DNA of 64,000 nucleotides from Paraburkholderia gardini (GTDB taxonomy: Bacteria; Pseudomonadota; Gammaproteobacteria; Burkholderiales; Burkholderiaceae). The translations under genes and the position numbers were made by a program. Below, piece after piece: positions 27,933-37,034 of the stretch. Where the stretch lies: contig NZ_CAJQYY010000003.1 of NCBI RefSeq assembly GCF_907164575.1, positions 186,001 to 250,000 on the forward strand, given 5' to 3'. How positions within the stretch are numbered: position 1 is the stretch's first letter; the number at the start of each line of letters is the position of its first letter. A model generated the notes under the pieces. That model did not search any database, had not been told where the DNA came from, and saw only the letters and a list, made by a program, of their open reading frames with translations.

Positions 27933-29000
27933 ATGATCGAAATCGACAAACTCGCCGCCGAACGCGTCATCGCCGCCACGCCTACGTCGCCGAACGAAGA
28001 GGCGTTCGAGCGCGCGTTGCGCCCGCGCCAGCTCGACGAGTACGTCGGACAGGAAAAGGTGCGCGGCCAGCTCGAGATCTTTATTGAGGCGGCCAGGCGC
28101 CGCTCCGAATCGCTCGACCACGTGCTGCTGTTCGGGCCGCCGGGTCTCGGCAAGACCACGCTCGCGCACATCATCGCGCGCGAAATGGGGGTCAATCTGC
28201 GGCAAACGTCCGGGCCCGTGCTCGAACGCGCAGGCGACCTCGCGGCGCTGCTGACCAATCTCGAAGCGAACGATGTGCTTTTCATCGACGAAATCCACCG
28301 GCTCTCGCCGGTCGTCGAGGAAATCCTGTATCCGGCGCTGGAGGATTACCAGATCGACATCATGATCGGCGAAGGTCCGGCCGCGCGTAGCGTGAAGCTC
28401 GATCTCCAGCCGTTCACGCTGGTTGGCGCCACAACGCGTGCCGGCATGCTGACGAATCCGTTGCGCGACCGTTTCGGTATCGTCGCGCGGCTGGAGTTCT
28501 ACACCGCTGAAGAGCTTGCGCGCATTGTCGGCCGGTCTGCATCGCTGCTGGGTGCGCAGATTCATCCGGATGGCGCGTTCGAAATCGCCAAACGCGCACG
28601 CGGCACGCCGCGGATCGCGAACCGTTTGCTGCGTCGCGTGCGCGATTTCGCGGAAGTGAAGGCGGACGGCAACATCACCGCGAAAGTCGCCGACGCGGCG
28701 CTTGCCATGCTCGATGTCGATCCGGTCGGCTTCGATCTGATGGACCGCAAGCTGCTCGAAGCGATCCTGCACAAGTTCGACGGCGGCCCGGTGGGCGTCG
28801 ACAACCTGGCTGCCGCGATCGGCGAAGAGCGCGATACGATCGAAGACGTGCTCGAACCGTACCTGATCCAGCAGGGCTTCCTGCAACGCACGCCGCGCGG
28901 CCGCGTGGCGACGTTGCTGACGTACCGGCACTTCGGCCTGTCCGCGCCGGAATCGTCGAACCCGGTGCGCGATCTTTGGGATGCGGGCGGCGCGTCCTGA
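27933..29000 (+). CDS. ruvB: Holliday junction branch migration ATPase RuvB
   Basis: A 355-aa AAA+ motor. Walker A is '[13 protein letters not shown]' near residues 69-81 and Walker B '[12 protein letters not shown]' near 112-123. Sensor I region '[10 protein letters not shown]' and the C-terminal winged helix ('[19 protein letters not shown]') are intact. '[14 protein letters not shown]' is the usual N-terminal signature. With RuvA it drives branch migration in recombination repair, and RuvC then cuts. The short leader and TACAAT box suggest it can be transcribed independently of ruvA. Confidence 0.97.
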   Translation: MIEIDKLAAERVIAATPTSPNEEAFERALRPRQLDEYVGQEKVRGQLEIFIEAARRRSESLDHVLLFGPPGLGKTTLAHIIAREMGVNLRQTSGPVLERAGDLAALLTNLEANDVLFIDEIHRLSPVVEEILYPALEDYQIDIMIGEGPAARSVKLDLQPFTLVGATTRAGMLTNPLRDRFGIVARLEFYTAEELARIVGRSASLLGAQIHPDGAFEIAKRARGTPRIANRLLRRVRDFAEVKADGNITAKVADAALAMLDVDPVGFDLMDRKLLEAILHKFDGGPVGVDNLAAAIGEERDTIEDVLEPYLIQQGFLQRTPRGRVATLLTYRHFGLSAPESSNPVRDLWDAGGAS

Positions 29001-29045
29001 TCCTCAGGGCGCGCGAACGGTGTCCCGGGCAGGAGTATTCCGCCG

Positions 29046-29978
29046 ATGTCAGATCAAGCCAGCCAGCCGAACGATCGCGCCAGTTTCGCCGCGCTGGTGG
29101 CAAAACGTGTCCGCACCAGGCTCGCTGCCGGCGTCACCCATCTGACAAGCGGCAGCGGCCCGTCGCTCGATTATTCGTCACCGCCCGGAGATCCAGGGCT
29201 GTTTGGCCCTGATGCCATCTGCTGGAAAGTCCACGCCGACTTCACGTCGATGATGGCGGGCGGCATTAGCGCGTTGTTGCTGCAGGCGCTGCATCCACTG
29301 GCGCTGGCCGGCGTATGGGACCACTCGTCGTTTCGCACCGACATTCTCGGCCGCCTGCGCCGCACCGCGACGTTTATCGCCGGCACGACTTATGGCAATC
29401 AACGTGATGCGCTCGCACTGATCGAGCGCGTGAAGCGGATCCATCTCGGCGTGACCGGCACCGCGCCGGATGGCCGCCCGTATCGCGCAAGCGATCCCGC
29501 GCTGTTGACGTGGGTGCATGTCGCGGAAGTATCGAGCTTCCTCACCGCTCACCTGTACTACGTGAACCCGGCGTTGCCGGGCGAGGCGCAGGACCAGTAT
29601 CTTGCCGAGACGGCGCGCATCGCCAAAATGCTTGGTGCTGCGGGCGTTCCCCGTTCGCGGGCTGAAATCGACGCGTACCTGATCGCGATGCAGCCCGAAC
29701 TGGAGGCCAGTTCGCGTACCCGTGAGGTCGTAAGAATCCTGATGAACGCGCGGCCGCCGGGCGCGATGATGCGGCCGGCAGGAGCCCTGATACTCAACGC
29801 GGGCGTCGACCTGTTGCCGCCATGGGCGAAGGCCATGCTCGGGTTCGACACGTTCGCCGGCGTGCGACGCGCGCTGGTGCAACCGGGCGTGAAACTGGTC
29901 GCGCCGGTGATGCGCTGGGCACTGGTGAATGGCGTATCGAAGCGTGCACGCCGGCGCGTGGCGACGCCGCACGGATAA
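29046..29978 (+). CDS. MpaB-family (DUF2236) oxygenase
   Basis: A 310-aa protein of the MpaB/rubber-oxygenase-like family. Conserved pieces are 'DAICWKVHADFTSMMAGG' near residue 57, 'LLQALHPLALAGVWDHS' with a conserved His, and 'RRTATFIAGTTYGN'. A second conserved segment is 'LTWVHVAEVSSFLTAHLYY' in the middle. The family includes latex-clearing heme b enzymes and the mycophenolic-acid pathway oxygenase MpaB, but most bacterial members are uncharacterised. The gene lies 45 bases after ruvB and may be transcribed with it by proximity only. No signal peptide is evident. Confidence 0.85.
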   Translation: MSDQASQPNDRASFAALVAKRVRTRLAAGVTHLTSGSGPSLDYSSPPGDPGLFGPDAICWKVHADFTSMMAGGISALLLQALHPLALAGVWDHSSFRTDILGRLRRTATFIAGTTYGNQRDALALIERVKRIHLGVTGTAPDGRPYRASDPALLTWVHVAEVSSFLTAHLYYVNPALPGEAQDQYLAETARIAKMLGAAGVPRSRAEIDAYLIAMQPELEASSRTREVVRILMNARPPGAMMRPAGALILNAGVDLLPPWAKAMLGFDTFAGVRRALVQPGVKLVAPVMRWALVNGVSKRARRRVATPHG

Positions 29979-30063
29979 ACCTGATCAAGAGCAGGAGCGC
30001 GTCGTTACGCGTCGGCAGGCGGTGAGCGCAAGTCCAGTGCGGCACCTCGCACCCGAACGCGCG

Positions 30064-30723
30064 CTACAGCACCTTTCGGAAGCCGTCGTCATCGCTACGT
30101 CCGCCGAGATGTTCGACGTCGGCCCACGATACGACCGTCGCGACACCGCCGTCGAAATTCACGACGTTCACGCTCGTGTTGAGTAGCGCATAGTTACGCG
30201 GTGCATCCAGCGGCAGGGTGTTCGCAAACCGGTACACGCAGTCGAGCACGCCGCCGTGCGCCACGCACGCGATCCGGCCGTCCGGGTGCGCCGCGACAAG
30301 CGGTTCGATCGCGTGCACGACGCGGTGATAAAACATGCGCATCGATTCGCCAGCCGGCGGCGTGAAGCCGGGATCGCGGGTTTGCCAGTGCGCGTATTCG
30401 TCCGGAAAACGCACGGCGATCTCATCGCTGTCGTGTCCCTGAAACGCGCCAAACGAGCGCTCGCGCAAGCCGTCACGCAGTTCGATCCGCATGCCGAGCG
30501 CATCCGCGACGGGCTGCGCAGTTTGTTGCGCTCGCATCAGATCGCTCGAATAGATCGCGTCCAGCAGCGCGCCCTGCTCCGCCTCGCGTGCAAGCCGCTC
30601 CGCCAGCTTCCGCGCCTGTTCGATACCGCGCGTTGCAAGCGGAATGTCGGTGTGCCCCTGGATGCGCTTGATGCGGTTCCAGTCGGTCTCGCCGTGCCGG
30701 ATGAAGAGAACCTGCGTGGTCAT
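30064..30723 (-). CDS. Histidine phosphatase family protein
   Basis: A 219-aa protein of the phosphoglycerate-mutase-like superfamily. The catalytic motif 'LFIRHGETDWN' is at residues 6-16, with the second catalytic His in 'GRIACVAHGGVLDCV' and the acid residue in 'LRERSFGAFQGHD'. It resembles GpmB/CobC-type phosphatases, not the cofactor-dependent glycolytic mutase. Last gene of the tyrS-dtd-phosphatase group on the minus strand. Substrate unknown. Confidence 0.9.
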   Translation of the reverse strand: MTTQVLFIRHGETDWNRIKRIQGHTDIPLATRGIEQARKLAERLAREAEQGALLDAIYSSDLMRAQQTAQPVADALGMRIELRDGLRERSFGAFQGHDSDEIAVRFPDEYAHWQTRDPGFTPPAGESMRMFYHRVVHAIEPLVAAHPDGRIACVAHGGVLDCVYRFANTLPLDAPRNYALLNTSVNVVNFDGGVATVVSWADVEHLGGRSDDDGFRKVL

Positions 30724-30798
30724 CGGATATGCGCCTCGGTCGGATGCGGAAGGGCCATTGTCGCAAAAAGCGGCAATGCAAGACGCCGCGCTGAGTCT

Positions 30799-31257
30799 TC
30801 AGGGACGCGTCTGGAGCCAGAACGTGACCGGGCCGTCGTTGACGAGCGATACCTGCATGTCGGCGCCGAACTCGCCGGTCTCGACGACCGGATGTCTGGC
30901 ACGCGCGGCAGCGACGAAGTAGTCGAACAGACGCCGGCCTTCGTCAGGCGGCGCGGCGGGCGTGAAGCCCGGACGCAGGCCGCTGCTGGTATCGGCGGCG
31001 AGCGTGAACTGCGACACGAGCAGCAGGCCGCCCGCGCCACCCGCTCCGTCGATGTTCTGCACGGACAGGTTCATCTTGCCCGCGGCATCGCTGAACACGC
31101 GGTAGCCGAGCAGCTTCGCGAGCAGCTTGTCCGCGACGGCATCGGTATCGCCGCGTTCCGCACAGACGAGCGCCAGCAGACCCGCCCCGATCTCCCCCGT
31201 CACGCGATCGCCCACGCGCACGTCAGCGCGCCGCACGCGTTGAATCAGCGCGATCAC
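30799..31257 (-). CDS. dtd: D-aminoacyl-tRNA deacylase
   Basis: A 152-aa proofreading enzyme that removes D-amino acids (notably D-tyrosine) and glycine from mischarged tRNAs. It starts '[15 protein letters not shown]' and has both active-site signatures: '[16 protein letters not shown]' (SQxxL) and '[13 protein letters not shown]' (NxGPVT). Full length for the family. It lies 64 bases downstream of tyrosyl-tRNA synthetase, an apt partner because TyrRS can attach D-Tyr. Confidence 0.97.
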   Translation of the reverse strand: MIALIQRVRRADVRVGDRVTGEIGAGLLALVCAERGDTDAVADKLLAKLLGYRVFSDAAGKMNLSVQNIDGAGGAGGLLLVSQFTLAADTSSGLRPGFTPAAPPDEGRRLFDYFVAAARARHPVVETGEFGADMQVSLVNDGPVTFWLQTRP

Positions 31258-31321
31258 GCCGGATTCCCCGGTACGACGATCAGCGCAAAGCCGGCCACGA
31301 CCCGCAAACGCGTGAAGACCA

Positions 31322-32569
31322 TCAGGCCGTCAACGTCACGCGGGCGAAGCGGCGCTTGCCGACCTGCACGACGTACTCGCCCGCCTCGATCTTGAGACCC
31401 TTGTCGGACACCGTCGCGCCGTCGATCTTCACGCCGCCCTGCTCGATGTTGCGCAGCGCCTCGCTCGTCGAGGGCACGAGACCCGCCTGCTTCAGCAACT
31501 GCCCGATCGCGAGCGGCGCCCCGGCGAGCGTGACCGAGGGAATATCGTCGGGCACACCGCCCTTCGCGCGATGATTGAAGTCTTCGAGCGCGCGTTCGGC
31601 ATCGGCCGGCGAGTGAAAGCGTGCGACGATTTCCTGCGCGAGCATCACCTTGAAATCACGCGGGTTACGGCCGCCTTCGATCTCGCGCCTGAAGCCCGCG
31701 ATTTCGTCCATCGGGCGGAACGACAGCAGTTCGAAGTAACGCCACATCAGCACATCGGAGATGCTCATGAGCTTGCCGAACATATCGGCCGGTTTTTCGC
31801 TGATGCCGACGTAGTTATGCTTCGACTTCGACATCTTCTCGACACCGTCGAGACCTTCGAGCAGCGGCATCGTCAGGATGCACTGCTGTTCCTGGCCGTA
31901 CTGCTTCTGCAGTTCGCGGCCGACGAGCAGGTTGAACTTCTGGTCCGTGCCGCCCAGTTCGAGGTCGGCGTTCAGCGCGACCGAATCGTAACCCTGCATC
32001 AGCGGATACAGTAATTCGTGGATCGAGATCGGCACACCGCCCTGGAAGCGCTTCGTGAAATCCTCGCGCTCCAGAATACGCGCGACCGTGTAGCGCGACG
32101 CGAGCTTGATCATGCCGTCGGCGCCAAGCGGCATCGACCATTCGCTGTTGTAGCGGATTTCGGTCTTCTCACGGTCGAGTACGAGCGCGGCCTGATCGAA
32201 ATACGTCTTCGCGTTCGATTCGATCTGTTCGCGTGTGAGCGGCGGACGCGTTGCGTTGCGCCCCGACGGATCGCCGATCAGCGACGTGAAATCGCCGATC
32301 AGGAAAATCACCGTATGCCCCAGATCCTGCAACTGACGCATCTTGTTCAGCACGACGGTATGGCCGATGTGGATGTCGGGCGCGGTCGGATCGAGGCCCA
32401 GCTTGATGCGCAGCGGCGTGCCGGTGGCCGCGCTCCTGGCGAGCTTTTGCGCGAACTCGTCTTCGATCAGCAGTTCGTCGACGCCGCGTTTGGTGACGGC
32501 GAGCGCGTGACGAACCTCGTCGGTGATCGGGAAAGCGGGGGTGGGCTTTGAAGTGGACTCGGAGCTCAT
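31322..32569 (-). CDS. tyrS: Tyrosyl-tRNA synthetase
   Basis: A 415-aa class I synthetase. The HIGH motif is in '[14 protein letters not shown]' and the KMSKS motif in '[14 protein letters not shown]'. The C-terminal S4-like RNA-binding domain ends '[16 protein letters not shown]'. This is the longer TyrZ-like subtype common in Betaproteobacteria. Start 32569 (MSSESTSKP) is chosen; the upstream extension is Arg/Pro-rich and spans the promoter region shared with anmK. Probable operon with dtd and the phosphatase gene. Confidence 0.95.
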   Translation of the reverse strand: MSSESTSKPTPAFPITDEVRHALAVTKRGVDELLIEDEFAQKLARSAATGTPLRIKLGLDPTAPDIHIGHTVVLNKMRQLQDLGHTVIFLIGDFTSLIGDPSGRNATRPPLTREQIESNAKTYFDQAALVLDREKTEIRYNSEWSMPLGADGMIKLASRYTVARILEREDFTKRFQGGVPISIHELLYPLMQGYDSVALNADLELGGTDQKFNLLVGRELQKQYGQEQQCILTMPLLEGLDGVEKMSKSKHNYVGISEKPADMFGKLMSISDVLMWRYFELLSFRPMDEIAGFRREIEGGRNPRDFKVMLAQEIVARFHSPADAERALEDFNHRAKGGVPDDIPSVTLAGAPLAIGQLLKQAGLVPSTSEALRNIEQGGVKIDGATVSDKGLKIEAGEYVVQVGKRRFARVTLTA

Positions 32570-32759
32570 GCTGGAACGTGACGTCGAAAAAGGAGATTGT
32601 CCCATAGTTGGCGCGGGCGGCCGGCGCCGGGACGGACACCGGATTTTACGTGATTCGCCCCACAAGGCCGGTCTTTCGCGGACACGCGCCTTTCCTCGCG
32701 GCCTGTTGCGCTGTTAATCTGTTAAAACAGTTCGCAATAAACGGCACAAGGAGCAAAAC

Positions 32760-33890
32760 GTGGCGCGAGACACGGCAGATGGCGTGTATATCGGATTGAT
32801 GTCCGGCACAAGCATGGACGGCGTTGATGGCGTCGCAGTCGAGTTCACCCAGGGCAAGCCACCGGCGGTCAAGGCCGAAGCGTTCGTCGGCTTTTCGGAA
32901 GGCTTGCGTGACGCGTTGTTCGCCCTGCAACAGCCGGGAGAGAATGAAATCGAGCGTGAAGCAATGGCCGCGAACGCGCTCGCCGCGCGCTACATGGTGT
33001 GCTGCCATGAACTGATGCGCAGTGGCAACCTGTCCGTCAGCCAGATTCGCGCGATCGGTGTGCACGGTCAAACCGTGCGGCATCGTCCGGAGAAAGGCTA
33101 CACGCGCCAGATCAACAATCCGTCGCTGCTCGCCGAGATGACCCATGTCGATGTGGTCGCCGATTTCCGTTCGCGTGATGTCGCCGCCGGTGGCCAGGGC
33201 GCGCCGCTCGTGCCAGCGTTTCACGCGACGGTGTTCGGCAAGAAGGGCGAGACGCGCGTCGTCTGCAACCTCGGCGGCATCAGCAACATCACGATTCTTG
33301 GCGCTACCGGCGGCGTACGCGGCTTCGATTGCGGACCCGCCAACGCGTTACTCGACGAATGGGCGCACCGTCATCTCGGCAAACCGTTCGACGAAGGCGG
33401 CGCTTTCGCTGCCAGCGGACAGGTGCATCGCCCCCTGCTCAACGCGTTACTCAACGAGCCGTTCTTCGAACAGCAACCGCCGAAGAGCACCGGGCGCGAT
33501 CTGTTCAATGCCGGCTGGATGGACGCGAAGCTCGCGCCCTTCGCCGAAGTAAGCCCGGCCGATGTGCAGGCGACGCTCACGGCGCTCACCGCGATCACGA
33601 TTGCGCGCGAGATCGAGCGCCACGCGTCCGATAGCCGGGCGGTCTATGTGTGCGGCGGTGGCGCGCGCAATCCTGAACTGCTGAAAGCGCTGAAGACGGC
33701 GCTCGAGGAAAGCGGCGTAAGCGGCGTGCCGGTGATGACCACCGAAGCGCTCGGCGTGCCCCCCAACCAGGTGGAGCCGCTGGCGTTCGCGTGGCTCGCG
33801 ATGCGCTGTATCGCGCGCGAACCGGGCAACCTGCCGGCCGTCACGGGAGCCGCCGGCGAGCGCGTGCTTGGAGCGATCTATCCGCGTTGA
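32760..33890 (+). CDS. anmK: Anhydro-N-acetylmuramic acid kinase
   Basis: A 376-aa sugar kinase that converts anhydro-MurNAc to MurNAc-6-phosphate in cell-wall recycling. The N-terminal signature '[20 protein letters not shown]' and '[14 protein letters not shown]' with '[15 protein letters not shown]' are characteristic. The start codon is GTG at 32760, preceded by AAGGAG at seven-base spacing, giving V/M-ARDTADG. It is divergent from tyrS; the shared 190-base region holds a short CTGTT-AA-AACAG dyad at 32719-32730 near the likely anmK promoter. Confidence 0.95.
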   Translation: MARDTADGVYIGLMSGTSMDGVDGVAVEFTQGKPPAVKAEAFVGFSEGLRDALFALQQPGENEIEREAMAANALAARYMVCCHELMRSGNLSVSQIRAIGVHGQTVRHRPEKGYTRQINNPSLLAEMTHVDVVADFRSRDVAAGGQGAPLVPAFHATVFGKKGETRVVCNLGGISNITILGATGGVRGFDCGPANALLDEWAHRHLGKPFDEGGAFAASGQVHRPLLNALLNEPFFEQQPPKSTGRDLFNAGWMDAKLAPFAEVSPADVQATLTALTAITIAREIERHASDSRAVYVCGGGARNPELLKALKTALEESGVSGVPVMTTEALGVPPNQVEPLAFAWLAMRCIAREPGNLPAVTGAAGERVLGAIYPR

Positions 33891-33933
33891 GCGGCCAGTG
33901 CGCTACCTTCGGTTGAAACGCTGGAAGGCAATA

Positions 33934-33961
33934 AAAAACGGGGCTTTTCAGCCCCGTTTTT
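33934..33961. terminator. Bidirectional intrinsic terminator between anmK and erpA
   Basis: Stem AAAAACGGGGC / GCCCCGTTTTT (33934-33944 with 33951-33961), loop TTTTCA. A runs on one side and T runs on the other serve both converging genes. Confidence 0.93.
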
Positions 33962-34001
33962 GTCCGTCTCCGGCGTAATGCCGGTCGGCTGTCAGATCGA
34001 A

Positions 34002-34367
34002 TCAGACCGAGAACGATGAGCCGCAACCGCAGCTCGTCGACGCGTTCGGATTCTTGATCACGAACTGCGCGCCGTTGATGTCGTCCTTGTAATCGATCTC
34101 GGCGCCTACCAGGTACTGGTAGCTCATCGAATCGATCAGCAACTGGACGCCGCTCTTGTTCATCACGGTATCGTCTTCGTTGATGGCTTCGTCGAACGTA
34201 AAGCCGTACTGAAAGCCCGAGCAGCCACCGCCCTGCACGAACACGCGCAGCTTCAGCTCCGGGTTGCCTTCTTCGTCGATCAGCTGCTTGACCTTGTCAG
34301 CCGCTGCGTCGGTGAAAACGAAGGGGCTTGGCATCTCGGTCACGGGGGTGTCGGTGACTGCGTTCAT
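34002..34367 (-). CDS. erpA: Iron-sulfur cluster insertion protein ErpA
   Basis: A 121-aa A-type Fe-S carrier. The three cluster-binding cysteines are C49 in '[13 protein letters not shown]' and C113/C115 in '[10 protein letters not shown]'. ErpA receives clusters from the IscU scaffold and delivers them to apo-proteins such as the isoprenoid enzymes IspG/IspH. Length and motif spacing match the family. Convergent with anmK. Upstream on the minus strand TACAAT (34398-34403 reversed) is a candidate -10. Confidence 0.95.
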   Translation of the reverse strand: MNAVTDTPVTEMPSPFVFTDAAADKVKQLIDEEGNPELKLRVFVQGGGCSGFQYGFTFDEAINEDDTVMNKSGVQLLIDSMSYQYLVGAEIDYKDDINGAQFVIKNPNASTSCGCGSSFSV

Positions 34368-34514
34368 TCGAACTCTCCAAATAAGCTTCTAGCCGCTATT
34401 GTAGGGCTGATCTCAATATCGTGCTGAAGCCCTGTGAAATCAAGGGCTTCGTGTAGGGGTATTCGGCGCCCCGACTTCAGGCCAGGCGGATTCCGGGACA
34501 CACGCCATCCCATG

Positions 34515-34552
34515 AAAAAAGCCGCCCACGCATACGCGAAAGCGGCTTTTTT
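34515..34552. terminator. Intrinsic terminator after rpsI
   Basis: AAAAAAGCCGC (34515-34525) pairs with GCGGCTTTTTT (34542-34552), loop of 16 bases. It lies 40 bases past the rpsI stop on the minus strand, and can work in both directions. Confidence 0.9.
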
Positions 34553-34591
34553 GCAGCAGATTCGCCCGAAGACAAATCTGACCCAAAGCGA

Positions 34592-34984
34592 TTAACGCTT
34601 CGAGAATTGCTTCCTGCGGCGTGCCTTGTGGAAGCCGACCTTCTTACGTTCGACTTCACGGGCATCACGCGTCACGAAGCCAGCGCTCGACAGAGCCGGC
34701 TTCAGCGTTGCGTCATAGTCCATCAGCGCGCGGGTGATGCCGTGGCGAACCGCACCGGCCTGACCCGTTTCGCCGCCGCCCGACACGTTGACCTTGATGT
34801 CGAACGTGGTGGCATGGCTCGTCAGTTCCAGCGGCTGGCGCACGATCATCAGCGACGTTTCGCGCGAGAAGTAATCGGCGATGGGCTTGCCGTTCACAAT
34901 GATGTCGCCCTTGCCTGCCTTGATGAAGACACGTGCAACGGCGCTCTTGCGGCGGCCCGTACCGTAATTCCAGTTACCGATCAT
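34592..34984 (-). CDS. rpsI: 30S ribosomal protein S9
   Basis: A 130-aa ribosomal protein. It opens '[20 protein letters not shown]' and ends with the basic tail '[11 protein letters not shown]', which reaches into the tRNA-binding P site of the 30S subunit. Same length as E. coli S9. It follows rplM by 11 bases in the conserved rplM-rpsI operon and is followed by a strong terminator. Confidence 0.98.
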   Translation of the reverse strand: MIGNWNYGTGRRKSAVARVFIKAGKGDIIVNGKPIADYFSRETSLMIVRQPLELTSHATTFDIKVNVSGGGETGQAGAVRHGITRALMDYDATLKPALSSAGFVTRDAREVERKKVGFHKARRRKQFSKR

Positions 34985-34995
34985 GTGGGCTCCCC

Positions 34996-35424
34996 TTAGA
35001 TCTCGAGCGCTTTCGGCTGTTGTGCCGAATGCGGATGCGTTGCGTCAGCGTAGACCTTCAGCTTCTTGATCATCGCGTAGCCGAGCGGGCCCTTCGGCAG
35101 CATGCCCTTGACCGCTTTCTCGAGCGCACGGCCCGGGAAGCGTTCCTGCATCTTGCCGAACGTCGTTTCGTAGATACCGCCCGGGTAACCCGAGTGACGG
35201 TAGTACTTCTTGTCAGTAGCCTTGTTGCCCGTGACGCGAAGCTTGCCGGCGTTGATAACGATGATGAAATCACCGGTGTCGACGTGCGGAGTGAATTCAG
35301 GCTTGTGCTTGCCGCGAAGACGGTGTGCCACTTCGCTGGCGACACGCCCGAGAACCTTATCCGTCGCGTCAATCACGTACCATTCACGCGTAACCTCATG
35401 GGCTTTTGCGGAAAACGTCTTCAT
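34996..35424 (-). CDS. rplM: 50S ribosomal protein L13
   Basis: A 142-aa protein of the large subunit. Conserved pieces are '[19 protein letters not shown]', '[13 protein letters not shown]' and '[18 protein letters not shown]'. Same length as E. coli L13, which binds its own mRNA leader to control the operon. Here the message is predicted to carry a leader of about 115 bases (promoter at 35546-35575), long enough for such feedback. First gene of rplM-rpsI. Confidence 0.98.
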   Translation of the reverse strand: MKTFSAKAHEVTREWYVIDATDKVLGRVASEVAHRLRGKHKPEFTPHVDTGDFIIVINAGKLRVTGNKATDKKYYRHSGYPGGIYETTFGKMQERFPGRALEKAVKGMLPKGPLGYAMIKKLKVYADATHPHSAQQPKALEI

Positions 35425-35545
35425 GATCGATCCAAAAAAATTGCTGCGCCCAATGTATTTTTTCCTGCTTGTAGTATGCGCATCGAGGCGCGTGCAGGCT
35501 CTCCCTGGTTCTTCCTCCGCGGGCGCGGATGCGGAAAAGCCCTGA

Positions 35546-35575
35546 ATTATAAAGGAAATTGCCGCGCGGCGTCAA
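35546..35575 (-). promoter_or_regulatory. Promoter of rplM-rpsI
   Basis: On the minus strand, TTGACG (35570-35575) and a perfect TATAAT (35546-35551) at 18-base spacing. Transcription should begin near 35539, about 115 bases before the rplM start. Confidence 0.82.
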
Positions 35576-35639
35576 AAATTGCGACGAAAGGCACAGGCGA
35601 CGGGGTGGCGACCCGTAAAGGGCAGGCAAAAGGCAGGCG

Positions 35640-35669
35640 AAAAAAAGCCCGAACGGTTGGTTCGGGCTT
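35640..35669 (-). terminator. Intrinsic terminator of the predicted small RNA
   Basis: AAGCCCGAA (35645-35653) pairs with TTCGGGCTT (35661-35669), loop of seven bases, followed on the minus strand by a run of T (35640-35646). No minus-strand protein gene lies upstream, so it must end another transcript. Confidence 0.88.
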
Positions 35670-35728
35670 AATCCACCAAAGGAGGAGGTGGAGGAGACAG
35701 CGGAGATTGTCGAACTGCGACAACCAAT
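35640..35728 (-). ncRNA. Predicted small RNA with anti-Shine-Dalgarno loop
   Basis: A compact minus-strand transcription unit of about 89 bases between the rplM promoter and the OsmC family gene. It has its own promoter (TTGCGT-17-TATAAT) and ends in a strong intrinsic terminator. Three hairpins can be drawn: stem TTGTCG/CGACAA (35707-35712 with 35718-35723); stem 35672-35677 with 35687-35692, whose nine-base loop is UCCUCCUUU in the RNA; and the terminator. A second CUCC-rich run precedes the middle hairpin. Loops with CUCCUCC are known in some alphaproteobacterial sRNAs that pair with ribosome binding sites. No plausible protein is encoded within the transcript. It may already be catalogued in a Burkholderia RNA survey; I cannot check. 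Confidence 0.68.
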
Positions 35729-35735
35729 GAAACCG

Positions 35736-35764
35736 ATTATATGAGCCGACCTTGTGCAACGCAA
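35736..35764 (-). promoter_or_regulatory. Promoter of the predicted small RNA
   Basis: Minus-strand TTGCGT (35759-35764) and a perfect TATAAT (35736-35741) separated by exactly 17 bases. Expected start at about 35728 (an A in the RNA). Confidence 0.75.
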
Positions 35765-35770
35765 GAATAT

Positions 35771-35801
35771 TTGCATGGTGAAATGTTATTTCATTATGCA
35801 A
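35771..35801. promoter_or_regulatory. 31-bp dyad upstream of the small RNA promoter
   Basis: Symmetric layout: TTGCAT, 3 bases, GAAAT, 3 bases, ATTTC, 3 bases, ATGCAA. All eleven arm positions pair exactly. It is AT-rich in a GC-rich genome and its centre is about 57 bases upstream of the predicted RNA start, a classic place for an activator. Confidence 0.6.
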
Positions 35802-36063
35802 AACGACGGCATCGCCAGTCTGAATGAGTAAAAACCCTTATAAATCAGCGCATGCCGGCGCTGCAACGCAGTCGACGGATTGGACGGCTAGAGTAAAACC
35901 CCTAAAAGCATCGAGGCAATCCCGTGACCGGCGCAGCATGGCGCACCGCAACATACAAGGCGTTTGCGGGCGCACCGGAATGCCCGGACAGGCGCGGACA
36001 TCCCTTGAACCGGCGGGCTACAATGCCCATCTTGAATTCAAGCGGAACGCGCTGGAGCACGGC

Positions 36064-36486
36064 ATGGAATGCAAAGTAAGCTGGATGGGGCAGGACGGGA
36101 TGGCTTTCGCAGCCGAAACGGGTAGTGGCCATCTGGCCATGATGGACGGCGCGCCGGAAGGCGGTGGCCGCAATCTGGCGCCGCGTCCGATGGAAATGGT
36201 GCTCCTCGGCACCGGCGGCTGTACGGCGTACGACGTCGTGATGATCCTGAAGAAGAGCCGTCAGGAAATCGCCGGATGCTCGGTCACACTGAAGGCCGAG
36301 CGCGCGAGCGAAGATCCGAAGGTCTTCACGAAGATCCACTTCCACTTCACCGTGACGGGCAAGAACCTGAATCCGGCGACCGTGGAACGTGCGATCAACC
36401 TGTCACACGACAAATACTGCTCGGCGTCGATCATGCTCGCCCGATCGGCCGAATTGACGCATTCGTTCGATATCGTCGCGGGCTGA
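36064..36486 (+). CDS. OsmC family protein (YhfA-like)
   Basis: A 140-aa OsmC/Ohr-superfamily protein. The two conserved cysteines are present: C53 in 'LLGTGGCTAYDVVMIL' and C119 in 'LSHDKYCSASIML'. Start at 36064 (MECKVSW) follows GGAG at eight bases and fits the family; longer frames are not homologous. Sequence around 'RPMEMVLLGTGGC' is closest to YhfA-like members, whose substrate is not established, unlike the peroxide reductases Ohr and OsmC. Followed by a bidirectional terminator shared with rnpB. Confidence 0.9.
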   Translation: MECKVSWMGQDGMAFAAETGSGHLAMMDGAPEGGGRNLAPRPMEMVLLGTGGCTAYDVVMILKKSRQEIAGCSVTLKAERASEDPKVFTKIHFHFTVTGKNLNPATVERAINLSHDKYCSASIMLARSAELTHSFDIVAG

Positions 36487-36530
36487 TCCGGGCTTCACGC
36501 AATCAGCCGCACGTATTGCACCTGCGCACC

Positions 36531-36574
36531 AAAGAAAAATGCCGGCGTCGATCATTCGACGCCGGCATTTTTTT
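36531..36574. terminator. Bidirectional terminator between the OsmC family gene and rnpB
   Basis: A 14-bp stem (36537-36550 with 36557-36570), loop ATCATT, with T runs on both outward sides. It serves both converging transcripts. Confidence 0.92.
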
Positions 36575-36578
36575 GTTC

Positions 36579-36996
<418 letters not shown>

Positions 36997-37034
36997 CTGG
37001 CGCCGATTCTAACATCGCGCGGCAAAGCCGCTGT

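Noticed and set aside
35547..35801. 84-codon minus-strand frame across the predicted small RNA
   Set aside because: Begins upstream of the predicted transcript start and crosses the terminator stem; no ribosome site; better explained as non-coding RNA.
35771..35801. Dyad considered as a transcription terminator
   Set aside because: AT-rich arms with weak pairing and no T run; its place upstream of a promoter suits a protein site better.
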